Shown one piece after another: positions 1-5,202 of a DNA stretch of 8,902 bases. A model generated the notes under the pieces. That model was given only the letters and a program-made list of their open reading frames with translations. It made no database searches and was not told where the DNA came from. This DNA comes from Ignavibacteria bacterium (GTDB lineage Bacteria > Bacteroidota > Ignavibacteria > Ignavibacteriales > Melioribacteraceae). Numbering within the stretch: position 1 is the stretch's first letter; every line of letters starts with the position of its first letter. The stretch covers positions 1-8,902 of the forward strand of contig DAIEQT010000182.1 of NCBI GenBank assembly GCA_027347545.1, read 5' to 3'. Made by a program: the position numbers and the translations under genes.

Positions 1-581
1 TGAAGCGATTTAATGTCCCGCAAAATCTCTTCTACGTTAATGTTGCTCCCTTTATAATTCTTTCTGATTCTTCCCTCTTCATCCATTAGCTGAATTCTAT
101 CCGTATGAGTATAATAATAAATCTTTCTGCCGTCTTTGAACACGGTTGAATCACTTACAACAGCAAGAATTCCAATCCGGTTCATTAAGGAATCTACAAT
201 TGGTTTATCGCCGGTAAGAAACGTCCAATTGCTTAAATCAAGATTGCGAACCTCGGCAAACTTGCGGAGTGTTTCTGGTTTATCCTGCGTTGGATCGAAG
301 CTGATTGAAACGAACTTCACATTTTGAATTTTCGCCTCATTCACTTTTTCTTGAATCATGCGCATATTGTTAGTGGTGAGGGGGCAAATGTCCGGGCAAT
401 TCGTAAAAATGTAGCTGATTACCGTTAGCTTTCCTTTCGTAATTGCTGGAAAGTTTCGCGGCGCATTTGTTTGGTCAATAAGAAAAAAGTTGTCTTTGCT
501 TAAATCATCAATTACTTCGAACTTTTCTGTGCATGAATAGACGGCTAGCACGATTAATCCAAGTGCAAAAATCTTTTTCAT
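1..581 (-). CDS. SCO1/SenC-family copper-binding / thiol-disulfide lipoprotein (3' end cut by window edge)
   Basis: Reading the minus strand from the ATG at 581 gives 193 residues that stay open to the left edge, so only the C-terminus and stop are missing. The N-terminus is a short hydrophobic signal with a probable lipobox (V-Y-S-Cys17), suggesting a lipid-anchored periplasmic protein. The core is a thioredoxin-like SCO fold: the metal/thiol motif N-C-P-D-I-C-P has Cys62 and Cys66, and the distal His of the family is His159 in Y-T-H-T-D-R, followed by the usual L-M-D-E-E-G strand. All three copper ligands of the SCO family are therefore present. SCO proteins deliver copper to the CuA site of cytochrome c oxidase or reduce its cysteines; the role here is inferred from the family, as no oxidase gene is visible. 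The next gene in this direction lies outside the window. No clear Shine-Dalgarno sequence precedes the ATG, which is common in this phylum. Confidence 0.93.
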   Translation of the reverse strand, partial: MKKIFALGLIVLAVYSCTEKFEVIDDLSKDNFFLIDQTNAPRNFPAITKGKLTVISYIFTNCPDICPLTTNNMRMIQEKVNEAKIQNVKFVSISFDPTQDKPETLRKFAEVRNLDLSNWTFLTGDKPIVDSLMNRIGILAVVSDSTVFKDGRKIYYYTHTDRIQLMDEEGRIRKNYKGSNINVEEILRDIKSL

Positions 582-630
582 ATTTAATTTGCTAATTTTG
601 GCAGGCATAAAATTGATTTCTTTAATTACT

Positions 631-638
631 CAAATTTA
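631..638 (-). promoter_or_regulatory. Possible -7 element (TAnnTTTG type) for the SCO gene
   Basis: The minus strand reads TAAATTTG here, an exact match to the Bacteroidota -7 consensus TAnnTTTG, 49 nt upstream of the SCO start codon. No good TTG/TTTG -33 element is seen at the expected distance, and AT-rich DNA gives such matches by chance, so support is weak. The 85-bp divergent spacer 582-666 must carry promoters for both directions. On the plus strand the closest match is TAGTTTTT at 643-650, one base off consensus. Confidence 0.3.
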
Positions 639-666
639 CTAATAGTTTTTCTTTTATGGATATTAG

Positions 667-1905
667 ATGAAAAAAGTATGTCAACTGATTCTGTTTATAC
701 TCCTTTCTTGTTCACTTTTTGCGCAAGAGCAAGTCCGCGTTATGAGTTATAACTTGCTAAATTACCCGAATACAAGGGACCAACATTTCAAAAAAATAAT
801 TAGCACTATTAATCCGGACGCACTTGTTGTGGTAGAGATGATTCAGCAAGTCGGTGTAAATCAGTTTCTTACTAACGTACTCGGCACAGATTACGCAGCG
901 GCAACAGTTGCAATCAAAGGAACAAACAGCGCCGGAAATGATGGTAACGACTGTGCGTTTTACTATAAACCATCAAAATTAACCTTGATTGAAACCAAAG
1001 CAATATCGGCAAGAACCCGCGTGATAAGCACGTTTAAGCTTGTGCCTATTAATTCTCCTAAAGATACAATCGTAATAATGGGCGTTCACTTAAAAGCCAA
1101 CAATTACACTTCCGACAATGTAGTAAATCAGCAAAAGAGAACCGATGCGGTAATCTCGCTTAGAAATGAAACGATTAATTATAAAGCCAAAGCAAATTTT
1201 CTTGTGTGTGGTGATTTTAACATTTTCTCATCTAATGAAGCTGCTTTTCAAAAGTTGATTGATAAATCCACTTCCGGTTATGTAATTGATATGATGAACG
1301 TTACCGGAAATTGGAGTGATGACCCCGCGTTTAATTCTGTGTGCACGCATTCTTCAACAGATTTAGATACCCGGCTGGACATGATTTTAATTTCGCAAGG
1401 GCTGCAAGACAAGGGTGGCGTTGATTACATTGATAATTCTTTCAAAATATTTGGTAACGATGGAAAGCATTACAACAAGGCTGTTTCTGATACTAGCAAG
1501 GGGCTTTTTAATAATTGGTTTCCAAATGATTATGCGATGGGAATTTCATTAGTAACGGCATCTGATCATTTACCAATTTATGCTGATTTTGCTGTTGGCG
1601 TTCCAACCGGAATTAAAGATAAAAAAACATTGCCGGAAAATTTTGAATTGTCGCAGAACTATCCAAACCCGTTTAATCCGGAAACGATTATCAGCTATAA
1701 GCTACAGGCGGCAGGCAATGTAAGCTTAAAAATAATTGACCTACTAGGTAGAGTTGTGGCAACTTCAGTAAATAAATTCCAGAACGCGGGAGAATATAAT
1801 GTTCAACTTTCTACTAACGACTATCAACTTTCATCCGGAATATATTTTTATCAGCTAAAAGTTGGTAACTTTGTGCAGACAAAGAAAATGGTGGTATTAA
1901 AGTAG
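667..1905 (+). CDS. Secreted endonuclease/exonuclease/phosphatase (DNase I-like) protein with T9SS type A sorting domain
   Basis: The 412-aa product starts with a signal peptide (residues 1-19, likely cut after L-F-A). A competing lipobox-like L-L-S-Cys15 exists, but the Ala-Gln-Glu junction looks like a signal peptidase I site. Residues about 22-310 form an endonuclease/exonuclease/phosphatase domain with the catalytic set in order: Asn29 (S-Y-N), Glu57 (V-V-E-M), His141 (G-V-H-L), Asp183/Asn185 (G-D-F-N), Asp238 (L-D-M-I) and Asp300-His301 (S-D-H-L-P). A metal-dependent phosphodiesterase or nuclease is expected; whether the substrate is DNA, RNA or a phospholipid cannot be told. Residues about 328-412 are a type A sorting domain (Q-N-Y-P-N-P-F-N-P-E-T, later G-I-Y-F-Y-Q-L and a Lys-rich end), so export and surface attachment or release by T9SS is inferred. 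A tiny upstream frame, ATG at 656 to TGA at 668-670, overlaps the start as ATGA. The following gene starts 1 nt after the stop. Confidence 0.92.
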   Translation: MKKVCQLILFILLSCSLFAQEQVRVMSYNLLNYPNTRDQHFKKIISTINPDALVVVEMIQQVGVNQFLTNVLGTDYAAATVAIKGTNSAGNDGNDCAFYYKPSKLTLIETKAISARTRVISTFKLVPINSPKDTIVIMGVHLKANNYTSDNVVNQQKRTDAVISLRNETINYKAKANFLVCGDFNIFSSNEAAFQKLIDKSTSGYVIDMMNVTGNWSDDPAFNSVCTHSSTDLDTRLDMILISQGLQDKGGVDYIDNSFKIFGNDGKHYNKAVSDTSKGLFNNWFPNDYAMGISLVTASDHLPIYADFAVGVPTGIKDKKTLPENFELSQNYPNPFNPETIISYKLQAAGNVSLKIIDLLGRVVATSVNKFQNAGEYNVQLSTNDYQLSSGIYFYQLKVGNFVQTKKMVVLK

Positions 1906-1906
1906 G

Positions 1907-2611
1907 ATGAGCATATTTCTGCCCGGACAAAAACGGCAATACAATTTTTTACTTAAGAATTACTCCGAAAAGCCACAGTCAATCTTAGTAATTGGCTCCG
2001 CGAGTGAGCAGCTTGCAATTTTGCTTTCGGAAAAATTTAATGCGCCTGTTGATTTGATTGTGGAAGATTATGAATCCTTAATGAATTCCAAGCTTGTCCT
2101 AGGTGGAGAAGATTCTATAACCGTACGAATGATGAATTTTGACGCGACTGATTTTCCTAACGGGCAATTTGATTTAGTGTATGCCCAAGCATCTGTTTCT
2201 CTAACTAACCGAAATAAAATTGTTAAAGAGATTAAAAGAATATTAAAACCAGGCGGGTATTTTTCAGTTGGCGAAACCGTAACTCTTAGAAAAGATTACC
2301 CGGCATTTATTAGAGACTTGTTCGATGGCTCGAACCTACTTCCTTTATTTTGTGAAGACACCGAAAAGTATTATACAGAGAGAAAATTTAAAGTGATTGC
2401 CAAGGCTGATCTTACCGACACGCTTGGGACATTTTATATGGAGAGCTCTAAGCATTTAAGAGAGGCGGAAAGGGGTTTGAGCGATAAAGAAAAAAGCTAC
2501 TACAAGAAATTAGTCAATAGAATTGGGCACGAATCGAATGCATACTTAAAACTCGGCGGAGATAAATTCATCGGTTTTGAAACACTTTTGTTAATGAAGG
2601 AATCTGATTGA
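1907..2611 (+). CDS. Class I SAM-dependent methyltransferase (UbiE/Methyltransf_11-like), SAM loop degenerate
   Basis: A 234-aa cytoplasmic protein without signal peptide or membrane segment. The Rossmann-type methyltransferase order is visible: motif I region I-L-V-I-G-S-A-S (26-33), an acidic strand end at V-D-L-I-V-E-D (48-54), N-F-D-A-T-D-F-P (77-84), motif IV F-D-L-V-Y-A-Q-A (88-95), and the post-motif helix and turn R-I-L-K-P-G-G-Y (111-118). Motif I lacks the second and third glycines of the usual GxGxG loop, so SAM binding may be altered or lost. Substrate is unknown; the C-terminal third (about 140-234), rich in Lys and Glu, matches nothing I recognise. The ATG sits one base after the stop of the secreted nuclease, and its own stop overlaps the TTG start of the downstream RNA methyltransferase. 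Co-transcription and translational coupling are therefore likely. A small-molecule or RNA/protein methyltransferase are both possible. Confidence 0.8.
   Translation: MSIFLPGQKRQYNFLLKNYSEKPQSILVIGSASEQLAILLSEKFNAPVDLIVEDYESLMNSKLVLGGEDSITVRMMNFDATDFPNGQFDLVYAQASVSLTNRNKIVKEIKRILKPGGYFSVGETVTLRKDYPAFIRDLFDGSNLLPLFCEDTEKYYTERKFKVIAKADLTDTLGTFYMESSKHLREAERGLSDKEKSYYKKLVNRIGHESNAYLKLGGDKFIGFETLLLMKESD
2597..2601 (+). promoter_or_regulatory. Shine-Dalgarno supporting the TTG start of the RNA methyltransferase
   Basis: AAGGA lies six bases upstream of the TTG at 2608-2610, inside the last codons of the preceding gene. No in-frame ATG gives the expected N-terminus (K-K-G-D-V-L-D-L-E), so this site decides the TTG start. 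Confidence 0.6.
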
Positions 2612-4056
2612 AAAAGGGAGATGTTTTAGATTTAGAAATATCCGGCTACGCATTTGAAGGGAAGGGAATAGCAAAAATTGTAAAGGACGTTCACTCCGCC
2701 GAAGAAGAACCTAAAAAGTTTGTTGTGTTTGTTGAAGGCGCTTATCCGGGCGATGTTCTATCGGCTCAAGTTGGTAAAATCAGAAAGTCTTACGCCGAAG
2801 CAAGAATTAAAAATTTACATGTTGCTTCACCGTTAAGAACCGAGTCCGCTTGCAAACATTTTGGAACTTGCGGTGGTTGCAAGGCGCAAAATCTTTCCTA
2901 TGAACATCAAGCAAAATTCAAAGAAGAACAAGTAAAAGATATTTTTGAGCGTTTGGGAGGATTAAAAGATTTTGAAATGCTTCCAATTGTTAGCGCAGAC
3001 AAAATTTATTTCTATAGAAATAAACTTGAATATTCTTTTGCCAATAAACGCTGGCTCTCCGAAAGCGAAATCGGTTCTATGCAAGAAATTCCAGATAGAA
3101 ATTTCGCGCTTGGCTTCCATATTCCCGGAATGTATGATAAGGTTTTAAACATCGAAGAATGCCATTTACAATCCGGGACAAGCAACCAAATCTTAAATCT
3201 CACAAGAAAGTTTTTCAAAGAAAGAAACATCTCTATTTACTCTACAAAAACTCACGAAGGCTTTCTCAGAAATCTTGTGATTAAGCAAGCTTCCAACACC
3301 AGCGATCTTATGGTTAACTTGGTTGTTTCGGAAGAAAGCGATGAACTACTTGGCGAATACAAAGAAACATTACTGCGGGAAGTTCCGGCTGTTACCACTA
3401 TCATTTTTAACATCAGCAAAAAGAAGGCGAGCATTGCTGTTGGCGATTACGAAATTGTTGCGCACGGCAGCGGATTTATCATAGACAAAATTGGAAAGAG
3501 CAAATACAGAATCAGCGCGAATTCTTTTTTTCAAACGAACACATCGCAAGCAGAAAAGCTTTACAATGTTGGGTTAGACTTCGCGGGGTTTTCCGGAGAT
3601 GAGATTGTTTACGATCTTTATTCAGGTGCCGGTACAATCCCAATTTTTATATCAGAAAAAGTAAAACAGATTTATGGCTTCGAAAGTGTTGAGCCGGCAA
3701 TAAACGATGCTCTTGTTAACTGCGAGTTAAATTCTGTTTCCAATTTTGAACCGATATTAGCTGATCTCAATAAATCATTTTTGCCGATTGTTGAGCAAAA
3801 AAATCTTTCTTCACCAAACGTTATTATAACCGATCCGCCGCGTAGCGGAATGCACACAAAGACAGTTCAAGATATTCTTACGCTAAATCCAGCTAAAATA
3901 GTATACATTAGCTGTAACCCAGCAACGCAAGCTCGCGACGTAAAGTTGCTCTGCGACGGCGGCTACCAGCTTATCAAAATCCAACCGGTTGATATGTTTC
4001 CACACACTTACCATGTGGAGAATGTTGCTTTACTTGTGAAGAACGGCTTCAAATAG
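2608..4056 (+). CDS. rlmD: 23S rRNA (uracil-5-)-methyltransferase, RlmD/TrmA family, [4Fe-4S] type
   Basis: The 482-aa protein starts at TTG, overlapping the previous stop (TTGA). Residues 1-70 form a TRAM RNA-binding domain (G-D-V-L-D-L-E, then G-Y-A-F-E-G-K-G). Cys82, Cys88 and Cys91 (C-x5-C-x2-C) plus Cys185 are the iron-sulfur cluster ligands of the RlmD/RumA branch. The catalytic domain carries S-F-F-Q-T-N (306-311), the SAM loop D-L-Y-S-G-A-G-T (336-343), D-P-P-R-S-G (409-414), the nucleophile Cys436 in S-C-N-P, and the general base Glu471 in H-V-E-N-V. All catalytic residues are intact, so it should form 5-methyluridine in RNA. Assignment to U1939 of 23S rRNA (RlmD) rather than U747 (RlmC) or another site is by family habit; related phyla often carry several paralogues. 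Length is slightly above the about 430-aa E. coli enzyme. It ends the tight three-gene run; 374 bp without a gene follow. Confidence 0.92.
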   Translation: MKKGDVLDLEISGYAFEGKGIAKIVKDVHSAEEEPKKFVVFVEGAYPGDVLSAQVGKIRKSYAEARIKNLHVASPLRTESACKHFGTCGGCKAQNLSYEHQAKFKEEQVKDIFERLGGLKDFEMLPIVSADKIYFYRNKLEYSFANKRWLSESEIGSMQEIPDRNFALGFHIPGMYDKVLNIEECHLQSGTSNQILNLTRKFFKERNISIYSTKTHEGFLRNLVIKQASNTSDLMVNLVVSEESDELLGEYKETLLREVPAVTTIIFNISKKKASIAVGDYEIVAHGSGFIIDKIGKSKYRISANSFFQTNTSQAEKLYNVGLDFAGFSGDEIVYDLYSGAGTIPIFISEKVKQIYGFESVEPAINDALVNCELNSVSNFEPILADLNKSFLPIVEQKNLSSPNVIITDPPRSGMHTKTVQDILTLNPAKIVYISCNPATQARDVKLLCDGGYQLIKIQPVDMFPHTYHVENVALLVKNGFK

Positions 4057-4255
4057 AACATTTCTTTATTGGTTCTCACAGCATTAGATGATTGCCTCAT
4101 TTTAATATTCAAACTCAAATTGAAACACGGGTTTTTTCATTTTATACACTTTTCCGCATAAAAATGGGTCTTTCTGCCTGGCATCCCGATTGAATATATA
4201 GATACAAATAAGTAACAAAATGAAAGCAAACACCCTCTAAAGCTTTCTTAATGGC

Positions 4256-4321
4256 GGCGGTAATTGAAACAGACGGTACTTCGGCTGGGCCTTCTGCAGA
4301 GATTTCCGCCTTCTCTTTTTT
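4256..4321 (+). terminator. Large imperfect hairpin followed by T-run: possible terminator or structured RNA
   Basis: GGCGGTAATT (4256-4265) pairs with GATTTCCGCC (4301-4310) over ten positions with one T-T mismatch and one G-T wobble. Inside it, CAGA (4270-4273) pairs with TCTG (4293-4296), and a C(TTCG)G tetraloop-like sequence lies at 4279-4284. After the outer stem come TTCTC and six T residues (4316-4321), as in a rho-independent terminator. It could end the transcript from the rlmD run about 200 nt after that gene, or be the 3' end of a small RNA. The 35-nt interior is long for a simple terminator. Pairing was checked by eye only. Confidence 0.35.
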
Positions 4322-4373
4322 AAACCAACTTTTCAGATGAAGGACTTAATAGACAGATTTTAATGGGGTTATG

Positions 4374-4404
4374 TTGGTAATTTGTCATAATTTACTTAAT
4401 TTTG
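4374..4404 (+). promoter_or_regulatory. Predicted promoter of the rpmH-rnpA-yidD-yidC operon (Bacteroidota-type)
   Basis: TTG (4374-4376), a 20-nt spacer, and TAATTTTG (4397-4404) match the Bacteroidota primary sigma consensus (TTG/TTTG at -33, about 19-21 nt, TAnnTTTG at -7). Transcription would begin near 4411, leaving a leader of about 20 nt before the rpmH ATG. Its position directly before a strongly expressed ribosomal gene supports it. Confidence 0.65.
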
Positions 4405-4430
4405 CCCACTTTCAAATAACAAGGTAGGTC

Positions 4431-4577
4431 ATGAAACGTACTTTTCAACCGAGCAACACAAAGAGAAAAAATAAACATGGTTTCCGCGAGAGAATGTCCA
4501 CAAAGAACGGACAAAAAGTTCTTGCGAGAAGAAGAGCAAAAGGCAGAAAAAGACTAACAGTAAGCGACGAAAAGTAG
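4431..4577 (+). CDS. rpmH: 50S ribosomal protein L34
   Basis: A 48-aa, highly basic protein with the full L34 signature: M-K-R-T-F-Q-P-S-N (1-9), [12 protein letters not shown] (11-22), then an Arg/Lys-rich helix with [13 protein letters not shown] (30-42). L34 binds within the large ribosomal subunit. Family length is about 44-50 aa, so the gene is complete. AAGG (4421-4424) six bases before the ATG is a plausible ribosome binding site, and a good promoter lies just upstream. The stop TAG is followed without a gap by the TTG start of rnpA, the conserved neighbour in most bacteria. Confidence 0.98.
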   Translation: MKRTFQPSNTKRKNKHGFRERMSTKNGQKVLARRRAKGRKRLTVSDEK

Positions 4578-4976
4578 TTGAAACAATTTGGTCTTTCTAA
4601 CCAAGAAAGAATCAAAAGCAAGAAAGATTTCGATTCAGTTTATTCTTCCGGAGAAATTCTATTCTCTTCAAACCAAAAACTAAAAGCTGTTTTTCTAATT
4701 GAACGAGAAACAGAGCAAGCCGTTCTTAAAGCGGCTTTTGTTGTTTCAAGAAAGGCTGGCATTGCGGTTTGGCGAAATAGAGTTAAGCGCTTATTTAGAG
4801 AATCGTTCCGGTTGAATAAAGCGATTCTAACAACTGACGTTGAGGAGAAAAGAATTCGTTTGAAAATTGTGTTCTCTCCCAATTCAATCAACGAAAGAAG
4901 AAACAAAAGGATTTCCTTAAAACAAATTATGCCAGATGTTGTTGATTTGATGAACAAAATTAAAGTTAAGTTGTAG
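4578..4976 (+). CDS. rnpA: Ribonuclease P protein component
   Basis: The 132-aa basic protein pairs with the catalytic RNase P RNA to cut 5' leaders from pre-tRNA. The N-terminus ([13 protein letters not shown]) and the hallmark RNR motif [16 protein letters not shown] (63-78), holding the conserved basic residues, identify it. The start is TTG placed directly against the rpmH stop; no in-frame ATG precedes the conserved N-terminus, so TTG is the best start. No Shine-Dalgarno stands out, so translation is probably coupled to rpmH. Its stop lies one base before the yidD ATG. The length is at the upper end for the family; residues 90-132 form the terminal strand and helix. Confidence 0.96.
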   Translation: MKQFGLSNQERIKSKKDFDSVYSSGEILFSSNQKLKAVFLIERETEQAVLKAAFVVSRKAGIAVWRNRVKRLFRESFRLNKAILTTDVEEKRIRLKIVFSPNSINERRNKRISLKQIMPDVVDLMNKIKVKL

Positions 4977-4977
4977 A

Positions 4978-5187
4978 ATGAAAGTTGTCTTTATTAAGTT
5001 GGTTCGGCTTTACCAAAAACATATTTCGCCATTGTCTCCGCCTTCATGCCGGTTTTATCCAACTTGTTCTGAGTATGCTGCTCAATCGTTGGAAAAATAT
5101 GGTGTTATTATAGGCGGCGCTAAAGCAGTTTGGCGAATTTTAAGATGCAATCCGTTTAATAAAGGCGGATTTGACCCTGTAGAATAA
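4978..5187 (+). CDS. yidD: Membrane protein insertion efficiency factor YidD
   Basis: A 69-aa protein matching the YidD family (DUF37) end to end: [11 protein letters not shown] (8-18), [10 protein letters not shown] (24-33), V-W-R-I-L-R-C-N-P (51-59) and G-G-F-D-P-V (63-68). Cys24, Cys30 and Cys57 are the conserved cysteines. YidD is thought to sit at the inner membrane through an amphipathic N-terminal helix and assist YidC-dependent insertion. It begins one base after rnpA and lies 15 nt before yidC, the standard arrangement. Confidence 0.97.
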   Translation: MKVVFIKLVRLYQKHISPLSPPSCRFYPTCSEYAAQSLEKYGVIIGGAKAVWRILRCNPFNKGGFDPVE

Positions 5188-5202
5188 GAAAAAGGAATTT
5201 GA

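Larger units (their letters stand above)
4057..4430. other. Intergenic region between rlmD and rpmH, no convincing gene
   Basis: I find no protein gene in this 374-bp stretch on either strand. The longest ATG-initiated frame I followed is 29 codons (4251-4340), with no ribosome binding site. The region is AT-rich apart from a GC-rich patch (34 of 60 bases G or C at 4251-4310) that can form a hairpin. A weak inverted repeat pairs CATTTTAT (4138-4145) with ATAAAAATG (4158-4166). The rpmH promoter lies at the right end. No strong terminator directly follows rlmD; the pair AGAAC/GTTCT just after its stop is too weak. A single poor DnaA-box-like sequence (TTATACACT, 4142-4150) does not make an origin. 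Confidence 0.7.

Noticed and set aside
136..327. 63-codon plus-strand frame opposite the SCO gene
   Set aside because: It lies antisense to a well-supported gene and its product shows no domain, signal or hydrophobic pattern; a shadow frame.
3012..3857. Three minus-strand frames of 60-72 codons within the RlmD-type gene
   Set aside because: Antisense to an intact enzyme gene with all catalytic motifs; no independent support.
4053..4076. AGAAC/GTTCT inverted pair just after the rlmD stop as a terminator
   Set aside because: Only five weak pairs with a long loop and no T-run; not enough for a terminator call.
4142..4150. DnaA-box-like TTATACACT, considered as a sign of oriC near rpmH
   Set aside because: Two mismatches to TTATCCACA and no companion boxes or AT-rich unwinding cluster; a lone poor match is expected by chance.
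4251..4340. 29-codon plus-strand frame in the rlmD-rpmH spacer
   Set aside because: No ribosome binding site and no family resemblance; it coincides with the GC-rich hairpin, which explains its composition better.
4640..4957. 105-codon minus-strand frame across rnpA
   Set aside because: Fully antisense to rnpA, which carries the RNR motif; the length arises from codon bias of the real gene.
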